A stretch of DNA of 64,000 bases from Marinobacter koreensis. GTDB taxonomy: Bacteria > Pseudomonadota > Gammaproteobacteria > Pseudomonadales > Oleiphilaceae. Location of the stretch: positions 248,001 to 312,000 of the forward strand of contig NZ_JAKZAJ010000005.1 of the NCBI RefSeq assembly GCF_023156285.1, read 5' to 3'. Of this stretch, positions 1 through 9,144 are shown piece by piece. The position numbers and the translations under genes are program-made. How positions within the stretch are numbered: the first letter of the stretch is position 1; each line of letters opens with the position of its first letter. The notes beneath the pieces are model-generated. The model had not been told where the DNA came from, ran no database searches, and was given only the letters and a program-made list of their open reading frames with translations.

Positions 1-64
1 TGAACAGGAAGTTGACCGGGTCGCTCCTGAGCTGGACGCCCTCGCAACCTCTCTTTCCGCCTGA
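1..64 (+). CDS. 3' end of an unidentified gene (partial)
   Basis: An open frame enters from the left edge and stops at TGA 62-64. It gives a short tail beginning EQEVDRVAPELDALATSLSA. Twenty residues are too few to name a family. The tail does not look like the NTG ending usual for phosphoenolpyruvate carboxylase, which precedes adk in some relatives. Only the absence of stops and the position upstream of adk on the same strand support it. Confidence 0.4.
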   Translation, partial: EQEVDRVAPELDALATSLSA

Positions 65-149
65 CGCCCATCCTGCTGCGACGCCCTCGGGCCGTTCCGT
101 TCTTGCTCCATGATACGGAGGTCGACTTTCTATGGGGCGACTGAGTTCG

Positions 150-155
150 TATAAT
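150..155 (+). promoter_or_regulatory. Probable adk promoter -10 box
   Basis: A perfect TATAAT lies about 114 bases upstream of the adk start. The best -35 at 17-base spacing is a poor TTTCTA at 127-132. The -10 is convincing and the -35 is not, so strength cannot be judged from sequence. Confidence 0.5.
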
Positions 156-196
156 GCGGCCTCGTCGCGTTTCCCCGGCAACCGCCCAGGGCGTGA

Positions 197-922
<726 letters not shown>

Positions 923-950
923 TCGGATACGGCGATCGGGCTGGGCTCTT

Positions 951-1649
951 GTGAAACTTCTCGCACTGGATACCTCATCGGAGGGCTGCTCTGCAGCCCT
1001 GTTGGTTGACGGAGAATTGACCGAGCGTTTCGAGGTTGCGTCCCGTGGGCACACCCGTCTGCTCATGCCAATGGTGCGGTCGTTACTGTCCGGGCAAGGC
1101 CTGGCGCCAGTCGATCTGGACGCTCTGGCATTTGCCTGTGGTCCGGGCTCCTTCACCGGGCTGCGGATTGCCACCGGCGTGGTCCAGGGGATGGCCTGGG
1201 GTCTCGAGCTACCGGTGGTTCCGGTCTCTTCCCTGGAAGCGGTGGCATTTGGCGCCATTGAGGCATTTGATGCCCGGGAAGGCGACGCGATTGCGGTGGC
1301 GTTCGATGCGCGTATGGGGGAAGTGTACTGGGGCTGTTACGAGATCCGGCGAGGCTTCCCGAGACTTATGGGTAAAGAACGCGTCTGCCCCCCGTCGGCG
1401 GTTCGCCTTGAAGGTGATTCCGGGCGGTGGCTGGGTGCCGGACCGGGCTGGCAATTCCGCAGTGATATGCCCTCCGATGTGACGGAGCAGATGGCGATGG
1501 TCGAACCGGATTTGCTGCTCCGGGCGAGTTGGGTGGCCCGTCTGGCCGAAAGCGCCCTGGCGGATGGCCGAACCGTACCGGCCAGTCAGGCCCAGCCCGT
1601 TTACATCCGGGACGAGGTAGCCTGGAAAAAACTTCCCGGCCGGGCCTGA
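951..1649 (+). CDS. tsaB: tRNA threonylcarbamoyladenosine biosynthesis protein TsaB
   Basis: TsaB is the inactive paralogue of TsaD. It scaffolds the TsaB-TsaD-TsaE complex that makes t6A37 on ANN-decoding tRNAs. The start is GTG at 951, and the protein (232 residues) opens MKLLALDTSSEGCSAALL, the ASKHA-fold phosphate-1 segment. The family block PGSFTGLRIATGVVQGMAWG lies at about residues 65-85. The length matches E. coli TsaB (231). Being 28 bases after adk suggests co-transcription, an order also known in Pseudomonas. Confidence 0.96.
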   Translation: MKLLALDTSSEGCSAALLVDGELTERFEVASRGHTRLLMPMVRSLLSGQGLAPVDLDALAFACGPGSFTGLRIATGVVQGMAWGLELPVVPVSSLEAVAFGAIEAFDAREGDAIAVAFDARMGEVYWGCYEIRRGFPRLMGKERVCPPSAVRLEGDSGRWLGAGPGWQFRSDMPSDVTEQMAMVEPDLLLRASWVARLAESALADGRTVPASQAQPVYIRDEVAWKKLPGRA

Positions 1650-1738
1650 GTACCCGGGTTGGTCAACACGCTTTCAATCCTGCCCGCTTTCTTTCATACT
1701 CGGCTAATCTTTGATCATTCGTTGAGCGGTGTCTTTCA

Positions 1739-2107
1739 ATGATTGGCGGTATCAGCCCCGGTAATCAATCTCTCTACCAGAACGGTAACAATAGCCCCGT
1801 CCGGGAACGGACCGAGGGTGCCCGTGCACCGGCGGCCTCGCCGGATGCCAACTCGCAAGCCGTTCGTCAGAACCTGGCCGACAACGGGCGACGGTCCACG
1901 TCAGAACCCACGGCTCCGGGCAGTGATAATCTGGCCCGTCGGGTAGAGGCCCGGCGGGCTGCCGAAGACACTCGTCTGGAGCGCTTTCAGGCCAACGAAC
2001 TGCCACTTCCAACCGCGAAGGCTCTCTCCACATTTGCCGGTGTCGCTGCAGCTGGCCAGGATTCGGGTGCTGCGAGCTCACTCGCCGGCATTGATATTAT
2101 CGTCTGA
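1739..2107 (+). CDS. Small disordered conserved-type hypothetical protein
   Basis: The product has 122 residues and I do not recognise a family. It is rich in Gly, Asn, Ser, Ala and Arg. A low-complexity N-terminal half (about residues 1-65) precedes a short charged helix (about 66-95, [18 protein letters not shown]) and a hydrophobic tail ending GIDIIV. There is no signal peptide or membrane helix. Its stop shares one base with the rsmJ start (TGATG), so the two are probably translationally coupled, which supports a real gene. The function is unknown. Confidence 0.75.
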   Translation: MIGGISPGNQSLYQNGNNSPVRERTEGARAPAASPDANSQAVRQNLADNGRRSTSEPTAPGSDNLARRVEARRAAEDTRLERFQANELPLPTAKALSTFAGVAAAGQDSGAASSLAGIDIIV

Positions 2108-2931
2108 TGACCTCCGGATCCGTATCTTCGCACCGGACGATTCCGTCCCTGATCGTCGGTCGCAGCCCCCTTGGTGATGCCCTGAAAGCCCGGGGTTTAA
2201 GTGAACGTCTTGGCATCCCGGATCGTGGCGTACTTCGACCGAAGGATGTTACCGACGTCCCCCTTGTTCTTTACCTGGATGAGGCGGGCGTCTGTCTGCA
2301 GGTGACGGGTAAAGGGGCGCCAGGGCCGGTCCGTGCCGAGTTTGTGTCGGGCAAAATGGGGTATCGACGGGAACACGGTGGCGGTGCAGGGCAGTTGGTT
2401 GCCCGCGCGGTTGGTTTGCAGAAAAGCCGCGCCCGCCCGGCGGTGCTGGATGCCACGGCGGGCCTTGGCCAGGATGCTTTCGTGTTGGCCGGGCTTGGCT
2501 GTGACGTCACTCTGTTCGAACGCAATCCGGTTATTCACGCCCTGTTGGAGGATGGCCTGGATCGCGCCCGGCTGAATACCGATTGCGCGCCCATCGTTGC
2601 GCGGATGCATCTGGCGGAAGGGAGCAGTAGCGACTGGATGCGGCAGAGGGAACCCGGGTCCGTGGACATCGTCTATCTGGACCCCATGTTCCCGCACCGA
2701 GACAAGTCGGCCCGCGTCAAAAAAGAAATGGAAGTCTTTCGCCAGGTGGTGGGCGAGGATCCGGATGCTGAAGAATTGTTGTCGGCTGCCCTCGCGGTTG
2801 CCACTTATCGAGTCGTAGTGAAGCGCCCGCGCAAGGCTCCGCCCATTCCGGGACCGGAGCCCAGTACCCGGATTGAAGGCAAGAGCAGCCGTTACGACAT
2901 TTACGCCATCAAGGCCCTTCCTGACGCCTGA
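2107..2931 (+). CDS. rsmJ: 16S rRNA (guanine1516-N2)-methyltransferase RsmJ
   Basis: RsmJ uses S-adenosylmethionine to methylate G1516 of 16S rRNA. The protein has 274 residues (about 250 in E. coli), with extra sequence at the N-terminus. The SAM site is seen as [18 protein letters not shown] with the acidic strand end VTLFERNP. The catalytic motif is YLDPMFPHR at about residue 193, the DPMFP form typical of RsmJ. The ATG overlaps the previous stop. It converges on plsB, with only five bases between the stops. Confidence 0.95.
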   Translation: MTSGSVSSHRTIPSLIVGRSPLGDALKARGLSERLGIPDRGVLRPKDVTDVPLVLYLDEAGVCLQVTGKGAPGPVRAEFVSGKMGYRREHGGGAGQLVARAVGLQKSRARPAVLDATAGLGQDAFVLAGLGCDVTLFERNPVIHALLEDGLDRARLNTDCAPIVARMHLAEGSSSDWMRQREPGSVDIVYLDPMFPHRDKSARVKKEMEVFRQVVGEDPDAEELLSAALAVATYRVVVKRPRKAPPIPGPEPSTRIEGKSSRYDIYAIKALPDA

Positions 2932-2936
2932 GCCGT

Positions 2937-5408
2937 TCAGGCGCCCATCATGGTGACCTGCTGGATGGCCTGGCGCTTTTCCACGCTCAGGACCAGTCTT
3001 GCGTCCTCAGCCACCTCTTCCAGCCCCTCACCGTAGCTGATCAGGCCGTTTTCGTCGGTGGTGATAACACCGTTCTTCTGCATGTTCGCGATGAAATTGC
3101 GGAACAGGCTCTTGTCGAAAAATTCCGGGGCATTCAGCCCGAACAGGATCGACATACGCTCTGCCAGCAGTGTGCTCTGCTCTTCCAGTTCGCTCGCGCT
3201 GATCTTGCCCGAGCCGTATTTTCTCAGTATCCCTAGGGCAATGTGATAGCGCTCCAGCGTCTGGATGATGAAGCGGGACAGGATGCGCAGGCGGAGCATG
3301 GCTTCGGTCCCTTCCTCCGGTCGGCCAATCCGGTCGTCTTCCAGGATTGTCAGGAGACCAAGGTCGACCAATACATCGATCCACTGGTTAATGATCCCGT
3401 CAATTTCCTCCATGGAGTATTTCAGGAACAGCTCCGATTGCAGGTAGGGATAAGCGACACTGGTCAGGAACACGATCTTGTCCCGGCGCAGCGAATCCTT
3501 GTTCTCGAACAGGCTCGCGATCAGTGAGGGCAGGGCAAACAGATGCTGGATGTTGTTCCGGTAGTAGGTCATCAGGATGGCATTGCTGCCCTCCAGGGCA
3601 ATGATGTCCCCCAGCTTCTGCGGCTGGCGAGTGATCAGTCCCATGGATTCACAGTAGGCAATCCAGTCTTTGCCCGAGCCCTCCGGAAGGGTCACTGTCT
3701 CGGCGTAGGGGAAGGTGGTGAGCAGCCGGGCGTACTGGTCCATCAGTCGGATCAATTGCCCTTCGTCCATGGCGAGGCGCTCTGTACCCAGAAGCACCGT
3801 GGCGGTCATGCCGATCGGATTCACGGCCACGGAGGCGTTGATGTTGGCTGCGACCCGCTGCGCGAGCACGTCCACCGCATCTGTGAGCCAGGCGGGCCGG
3901 TATTCCGCGTCGTACGCCTCATCACGCCAGCTGTCATGAACGGTGTCCAGGACCTGGGCCAGCGGGATTGCATCGCCGAAGTTGACAGCCACCCGACCGA
4001 ATGAATTGGTCAGCTTGCGAACGGTCTTGGCCAGTCCGAACACGCTCTCTTTCTGTTTCTTCTTGCCCCGGAGCTCGCCCAGGTAGGAGCGACCTTCCAT
4101 GACTTTCTCATAGCCGAAATAAACCGGCACAAAAACGATGGGTTTGCGATGATCACGAAGGAAACTCCGGACCGTCATCGACAGCATTCCCGGCCGGGGT
4201 TGCAGCATGCGTCCGGTGCGGCTGCGCCCACCTTCTATGAAGTATTCCACTGAATAGCCCCGGGAAAACATCACGTGCATGTATTCGTTGAAGACGGTCG
4301 CATAGAGGGGGTTGTCCCGGAACGAGCGACGCATGAAAAACGCGCCGCCGCGTCGCAGGATCGGCCCGACGATCGGCATGTTCAGGTTGATGCCTGCGGC
4401 AATGTGTGGCGGCATCAGTCCGTTCTTGTAGAGCACGTAGGACAACAGCAGATAGTCGATGTGCGAACGGTGACAGGGCACATAGACCACCGCGTTATCC
4501 TGCGCGACCTCCTTCACTTCCTGGATGTTGTTCACCGCGATACCGTTGTAGATCCGGTTCCAGAGCCAGGAGAGCACCACTTCCAGAAAACGGATGGTCA
4601 CGATGGACATGCTGGCGGCGATTTCGTCCGCGTATTTATAGGCTTTGCCGCGTACCTTCTCGGGCGGAATGTCGTCTTTTGCCGCGGTTTCCCGGATGGC
4701 TTCTTTCACCGCCTGGGTCCTGACCAGCCCCTCCACCAATGTTCGCCGGTGGGACAGATCCGGGCCGAGCACCGCCTGCCGAACGCGGCGGAAATGGGTT
4801 CGCAACAGGCGAGCCAGCTTCCGGTTGGCTCGCTCCTCGCTGTGCCGGTACTCATCAATGACCTGCTTCAGGGACAGCGGCTGGTTGAACTGAACGTAGG
4901 TATTCCGTCCATGCACCATGATGATCAGAAACTTCTGCAGGCGCCCGGCCACAGACCAGGTGTCGGATAACAGCAGCTTCACCAGGGATTTTTCCTTGTC
5001 CGGGGACCGCCCCCAGAACAGGGATACCGGCACGATCTGCACATCCTGTTCCGGATGCTCCAGTCCATAGCGCACGAGGGCCTGGAATTCGTTGGTGGGA
5101 ACCGGTGTCTGCCGGCCGCCGCTGAACAGACCGCCAATCCGGCGATAGAGAAAAAAGAACGAATGAGCGGGACCGTTCTTGACCGGCAGTGCTTCGCTGG
5201 CACCGGGCAAATGGGCTCGAATTACCTCCTGCTCCAAAACCAGGCGGCTGGAGAGGGAACTGTACTGGAGCACGTAGCAGACCGGCTTTTCCGGATCGAG
5301 GCCCAGGGTCTCGGCGCTGTTACCACTGACATCCGTCCGGACCCACAAGAACAGAATCTTGCGAAAAATGGTCAGGATCAGGCTGCGAAAGCCCTGGTAA
5401 AGTCGCAT
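2937..5408 (-). CDS. plsB: Glycerol-3-phosphate 1-O-acyltransferase PlsB
   Basis: This inner-membrane enzyme makes 1-acyl-glycerol-3-phosphate from acyl-CoA or acyl-ACP, the first step of phospholipid synthesis. The protein has 823 residues, against 807 in E. coli. All four acyltransferase blocks are visible: HRSHID (catalytic His313 and Asp318), GAFFMRRSF, FIEGGRSRTGR, and VFVPVYFGYEK. The long N- and C-terminal extensions are those of full-length PlsB. It is divergent from nudC and monocistronic here. Confidence 0.97.
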   Translation of the reverse strand: MRLYQGFRSLILTIFRKILFLWVRTDVSGNSAETLGLDPEKPVCYVLQYSSLSSRLVLEQEVIRAHLPGASEALPVKNGPAHSFFFLYRRIGGLFSGGRQTPVPTNEFQALVRYGLEHPEQDVQIVPVSLFWGRSPDKEKSLVKLLLSDTWSVAGRLQKFLIIMVHGRNTYVQFNQPLSLKQVIDEYRHSEERANRKLARLLRTHFRRVRQAVLGPDLSHRRTLVEGLVRTQAVKEAIRETAAKDDIPPEKVRGKAYKYADEIAASMSIVTIRFLEVVLSWLWNRIYNGIAVNNIQEVKEVAQDNAVVYVPCHRSHIDYLLLSYVLYKNGLMPPHIAAGINLNMPIVGPILRRGGAFFMRRSFRDNPLYATVFNEYMHVMFSRGYSVEYFIEGGRSRTGRMLQPRPGMLSMTVRSFLRDHRKPIVFVPVYFGYEKVMEGRSYLGELRGKKKQKESVFGLAKTVRKLTNSFGRVAVNFGDAIPLAQVLDTVHDSWRDEAYDAEYRPAWLTDAVDVLAQRVAANINASVAVNPIGMTATVLLGTERLAMDEGQLIRLMDQYARLLTTFPYAETVTLPEGSGKDWIAYCESMGLITRQPQKLGDIIALEGSNAILMTYYRNNIQHLFALPSLIASLFENKDSLRRDKIVFLTSVAYPYLQSELFLKYSMEEIDGIINQWIDVLVDLGLLTILEDDRIGRPEEGTEAMLRLRILSRFIIQTLERYHIALGILRKYGSGKISASELEEQSTLLAERMSILFGLNAPEFFDKSLFRNFIANMQKNGVITTDENGLISYGEGLEEVAEDARLVLSVEKRQAIQQVTMMGA

Positions 5409-5486
5409 AAGGTGTCGCTCCGGTGACTGAAAACAGGCGCTAAGTTTACTTGGTTGGGCTTTGGGCGGAAAGTCGCCGGATCATTC

Positions 5487-5513
5487 TTGGCACTCCCTGC
5501 AATGTGGTACATT
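5487..5513 (+). promoter_or_regulatory. Candidate nudC promoter
   Basis: TTGGCA (5487-5492) and TACATT (5508-5513) are separated by 15 bases, and the -10 has the extended TGG preceding it. The spacing is short, which the extended -10 may offset. It lies in the divergent plsB/nudC gap. Confidence 0.35.
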
Positions 5514-5549
5514 GCCGTTCTGTTTCAACGAAAAAGACGTTCACCGCCG

Positions 5550-6368
5550 ATGAGCACTTCAGACTGGAATCCGGGCTGGACCACCGAACCGCCCGACCAC
5601 ACTGCGCGTTTTCTGCTGGTTTCCGGCTCGGATATCGTCAAGCCCCGGAATGGCTGGCTCCATGCCGGAGAACAGACCCGACTTCAGGACCTGTCTACCG
5701 GCCCGGTATCGCTGGGAACGTCGGGCGAGCGACCGCTTTATGTAGCAGAGATTTCAGAGTTGCCGCCGGAGGCTGAGCCGGTCAGTCTGAGGGAAGCCCT
5801 GCTGGCGGGCGAGGAGGCTCCAGCTGCCCTTTTGAGTACCGGGCTCCAGGTGCTTCAGTGGTGGCGGGATCACCGCTACTGTGGGCGTTGCGGTCAGGAA
5901 ACCGGGCTTCACGCACGGGAGCGGGCAAAATGGTGTGACGCCTGCGGTATCCCATGGTACCCGAGAATTGCACCCTGTGTGATCGTTGTGATCCGCAAGC
6001 AGGATCGATTCCTGCTGGCGAAGAACGCGCGGGTGAAGCGACACTTCTACAGCCTGATTGCGGGATTCGTGGAAGCGGGAGAAACCCTTGAAGAAGCGGT
6101 CGCCAGGGAGGTGTTGGAGGAGACAGGCCTGACGGTGAACAACATCCGGTATCAGGGATCCCAGCCCTGGCCTTTTCCTCATCAGCTCATGGTCGGTTTC
6201 TTTGCGGATTACGTCGATGGCAGCTTGGTGCTTCAGGAGGACGAGCTGTCGGACGCAGGCTGGTTTGCGCCCGGTGATACGCCGCCCATACCGCCGGAGA
6301 CCACCATTGCCGGCCGCCTGATTCAGGCAATGGAGCGCGAAATCGCTGGTGACGTGAGCGGCGGGTGA
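5550..6368 (+). CDS. nudC: NAD(+) diphosphatase / NAD-cap decapping Nudix hydrolase
   Basis: NudC cleaves NAD(H) to NMN(H) and AMP and removes 5' NAD caps from RNA. The start at 5550 gives 272 residues (257 in E. coli); in-frame upstream codons would extend through the likely promoter. A four-cysteine zinc ribbon (CGRCG ... CDACG) precedes the Nudix box GFVEAGETLEEAVAREVLEE. The SQPWPFPHQLM segment after the box is the hallmark of NADH pyrophosphatases. The stop lies just before murI, so the two may be co-expressed. Confidence 0.95.
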   Translation: MSTSDWNPGWTTEPPDHTARFLLVSGSDIVKPRNGWLHAGEQTRLQDLSTGPVSLGTSGERPLYVAEISELPPEAEPVSLREALLAGEEAPAALLSTGLQVLQWWRDHRYCGRCGQETGLHARERAKWCDACGIPWYPRIAPCVIVVIRKQDRFLLAKNARVKRHFYSLIAGFVEAGETLEEAVAREVLEETGLTVNNIRYQGSQPWPFPHQLMVGFFADYVDGSLVLQEDELSDAGWFAPGDTPPIPPETTIAGRLIQAMEREIAGDVSGG

Positions 6369-6373
6369 CGTCC

Positions 6374-7216
6374 ATGTCCAGAATCCTGGTATTTGACTCC
6401 GGCGTGGGTGGGTTGAGCGTTGCCGACTGTATCCACCGCGAGCTCCCCGCAGCCCGGCTCGTCTATCTGGCCGACACGGCCGGTTTCCCCTATGGCAGCC
6501 AGCCCGAGGCCGTGGTTATCGAGCGTTGCACATCGCTGATTCTCAAGGCCCTGGCCGAGACGCCCTGCGATGTCGTGGTGGTGGCCTGCAATACCGCGAG
6601 TACGGTGGTGTTGCCTCGTCTGCGGGAGTTGGTGCGGGTGCCGGTGGTGGGTGTTGTGCCCGCAATCAAGCCTGCCTCAAAATTGACCGTCAATGGCCGA
6701 GTGGGCGTGCTGGCAACACCGGCGACCATTCGACGACTCTATCTGGCCCGCCTGATCGACAGTTTTGCACCGCACTGTCAGGTGGAGCTGCTAGGCCATC
6801 CCGGTCTGGTCCGCTGGGCAGAGGATCTGGTGCGAGGCCAGCCGGTGCCTCGGGATGAACTCGCGGAGGCCATTGAGCCTCTGCTTCTGACCGGTGTTGA
6901 TACGGTGGTTCTGGGCTGCACTCACTATCCGCTTCTGCGTTCGGACCTGGAGGCTGTGATGCCCGGGGTTCGATACTGGGTGGACTCGGGGGACGCCATT
7001 GCCCGACGGGTTCACTATCTGCTGAAAGAATCGGGGATAGAAACCGGACCGGGTTCCCCCGGTTCCGATGAGCCACCGGTCTCACGCGTGTTGCTTTCCG
7101 GCGCGTTGCCCGACGGTTTGCTGACTTTCATGGCGTCGATCGACCTGGTTGCAAGCCAGGCCGATCAACATTGGGGGGGACTGGCAGACCCGGTCAGAGC
7201 AGCCGGGTCAGCTTGA
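6374..7216 (+). CDS. murI: Glutamate racemase
   Basis: MurI makes D-glutamate for peptidoglycan. The chosen ATG gives 280 residues starting MSRILVFDSGVGGLSV; an in-frame GTG at 6365 overlapping the nudC stop is the alternative. The two catalytic cysteines are in VVVACNTAST and VVLGCTHYPLL, and FDSGVGG and DTAGFPYG form the substrate site. The proline-rich stretch near residue 225 is atypical but lies in a variable surface region. The 3' end overlaps the convergent DUF2156 gene by 23 bases. Confidence 0.95.
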   Translation: MSRILVFDSGVGGLSVADCIHRELPAARLVYLADTAGFPYGSQPEAVVIERCTSLILKALAETPCDVVVVACNTASTVVLPRLRELVRVPVVGVVPAIKPASKLTVNGRVGVLATPATIRRLYLARLIDSFAPHCQVELLGHPGLVRWAEDLVRGQPVPRDELAEAIEPLLLTGVDTVVLGCTHYPLLRSDLEAVMPGVRYWVDSGDAIARRVHYLLKESGIETGPGSPGSDEPPVSRVLLSGALPDGLLTFMASIDLVASQADQHWGGLADPVRAAGSA

Positions 7217-8201
7217 ACATGGCGAGGAATTCCAGCGCGGGAATGGCCCGCCGGTGGCAGCAGTAGGTCTTGAAGGCCTCGCCACGGAACCGGGACTTGG
7301 TGAATTCCAGCCCCTTGAAGTTATAAAGAAAGTTGCCTTTCTCGTAGATCAGGTGGAGAAGGCGTTTCAGCAGGCCGCTTTCCTGATGTTCTGTTGTTCG
7401 ATCCAGCGACAGTGGAATGAGTCCAAGATCGAGATAGGGCACGCCTTCGGCCTTGAACACGTCCATGGCGTGGGCCATGAGCGTGTAGAAGATGCCCTGA
7501 CGGAACTCGGCATTGGCCCTGGAAATATTCGGAACATAACTGATGATCTCATTGTTCCGGTAGATCGGGTCGAAGTAGATGAAACCCACCGCCTTGCCGT
7601 TTTCATAGGCATAGAAATGGCGCTCGTTCTCCCGATACTCCATCTCCATGGGCCGGATCAGAAAGCGGATCTCATTGCTCTTGCATTTTCTCGTCCGGAT
7701 CCAGGCCTCGGAGATCTCCCGGGTGTGGTCATCGCTGAAGCGCTCCTTGACGGTAATCCCTTTTTTCTCGGCCTGGTTCAGTGCGGTCCGGAGGATCTGT
7801 TTTTTCTTGCCCGAGAGATTCCATTTTCCCAGATCGATCCGCGACTCACTGCCAAACTGCGTGCCGTACATGCCGAACCTGAGATGCAGGAAATCCACCA
7901 CTGAACGGGATACCTGGATATAACTGGCGTTGGGGAAGCGCTGGTGGAACCGTTCAAGCATGACGGCAAAGTTCTCGGGGGCACACACCGGATCTGAAAG
8001 CACAAAGGTGCCGCCCCATTTGCGCATGTAGGCGATGTAACCGATGCCGGGCAAATCGAAATATTGCATGCCCGGCTGCAGGGTGGAGAAGGACTGCGAG
8101 TGGGTTCCGTGCTTTTTAAGGAACGCGACGCGCTCGGCAAAGCTGAAGTTGCCGCTCTCCAGGACCCTGAGGCTGTCCAGTGCAAGAATCTGATCCGTCA
8201 T
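7194..8201 (-). CDS. DUF2156 (phosphatidylglycerol lysyltransferase C-domain-like) protein
   Basis: The 335-residue protein looks like a stand-alone GNAT-fold domain of the DUF2156/LPG-synthase C family, which includes the catalytic half of MprF. Seen features are the central basic segment LNQAEKKGITVKE, the FYAYENGKAVGFIYFDP strand pair, and YLDLGLIPLSL near the end. There is no membrane domain, so unlike MprF it cannot flip lipid. GGGAG precedes the ATG. A methyltransferase gene lies 42 bases upstream on the same strand, so they may act together. The acceptor is unknown. Confidence 0.8.
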   Translation of the reverse strand: MTDQILALDSLRVLESGNFSFAERVAFLKKHGTHSQSFSTLQPGMQYFDLPGIGYIAYMRKWGGTFVLSDPVCAPENFAVMLERFHQRFPNASYIQVSRSVVDFLHLRFGMYGTQFGSESRIDLGKWNLSGKKKQILRTALNQAEKKGITVKERFSDDHTREISEAWIRTRKCKSNEIRFLIRPMEMEYRENERHFYAYENGKAVGFIYFDPIYRNNEIISYVPNISRANAEFRQGIFYTLMAHAMDVFKAEGVPYLDLGLIPLSLDRTTEHQESGLLKRLLHLIYEKGNFLYNFKGLEFTKSRFRGEAFKTYCCHRRAIPALEFLAMFKLTRLL

Positions 8202-8243
8202 ATCTATGCTCCCGGTTTCTTTTTGTTGGCGGAGAACGCTGGG

Positions 8244-8903
8244 TTAGGCCTGCTTGCGCCCGAGGATGGACCAATAGCAATCCATGTTGAGCAGCTTGAA
8301 GTGCTTCTTGTCGGTCACCTTCAGTCCCAGACGCTGCATGTGTTCGGGGTAGTTATAGATCTTGTGGAATGCGTTATTGGCGAACAGCCAGAACACGAAG
8401 ACCGCCATGTACCAGTACAGTTTCTTGAACAGGCGGGAGAGCAGGTTGCCCGTCGGGTAGCAGAAATCGCCGACGACAACTCGGGCGTCGGCCTTGCCGA
8501 GGCGGATCAGGTGTTCCAGGACCCGGACCATCATGTCCTCGTCGAAGACGTTCAGGAAAAAGTTGGCAATGACCATGTCGTACTGCTCGAACTCGTCGAC
8601 TTTCATGATGTCGCTGTGAATACGGCGGATGGTCAGGTGGGGAGCTTCCTTCTCCTGAGCTTCCCCAAATTTCCGCAGCATGGTTTCTGACAGATCGACG
8701 ACAGTCACGTCGGCGCCCAGTTCGGCCGCACGGATGGCATCACGACCGTGTCCGACGCCGGCGAACAGGATTCGGTCACCGGGTTGCACTGTCTCCACAT
8801 CCAGCATTGCGGTCTTGCACCGGTGAATGTTCTTTCCGCTGTAGAGGTTGCTCAGGAGGTCGTAGACCGGGCCAATGTATTTGTACTTGTCGCGCATGAT
8901 CAC
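8244..8903 (-). CDS. Class I SAM-dependent methyltransferase
   Basis: The 219-residue protein has the Rossmann methyltransferase signature ILFAGVGHGRDAIRAAELG (motif I, about residues 45-63), then VTVVDLSETML, and a motif IV-like YDMVIANFFLN. The start could be GTG 8903 or ATG 8897. A hydrophobic stretch near residues 165-180 (YWYMAVFVFWLFANN) suggests membrane contact and a lipid or quinone-like substrate, which is inference. The gene leads into the DUF2156 gene. The exact substrate cannot be told. Confidence 0.8.
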   Translation of the reverse strand: MIMRDKYKYIGPVYDLLSNLYSGKNIHRCKTAMLDVETVQPGDRILFAGVGHGRDAIRAAELGADVTVVDLSETMLRKFGEAQEKEAPHLTIRRIHSDIMKVDEFEQYDMVIANFFLNVFDEDMMVRVLEHLIRLGKADARVVVGDFCYPTGNLLSRLFKKLYWYMAVFVFWLFANNAFHKIYNYPEHMQRLGLKVTDKKHFKLLNMDCYWSILGRKQA

Positions 8904-9144
8904 TGCTGCCTGTTCCTAGTCCTTTGTTGCCGAACCCTTGTTGTCGTTCTGAGCTGCCTCTGATCGATGAGAGCAGGGACGGCCGGTTGGGTTTCGACGC
9001 CTTGTGGTTAGGAGATTAAGAGACAGGTGGGGGGAATTATGTGCAGTACTGCGCATTTCCGGATACACAGCGTAACGTAACGCTACACTTTGCAAACCGG
9101 GTCATGCTTTTAATTCTGACTGTCAGACAATCGAAAATGGAGTA
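8904..9144. other. 241-bp intergenic region with a near-palindrome
   Basis: No gene is seen. The region should hold the promoter of the reverse methyltransferase gene. A 16-base near-palindrome (9040-9055, TGTGCAGTACTGCGCA, inner 10 bases perfect) and a tandem GTAAC at about 9072-9081 may be protein-binding sites. Confidence 0.4.
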
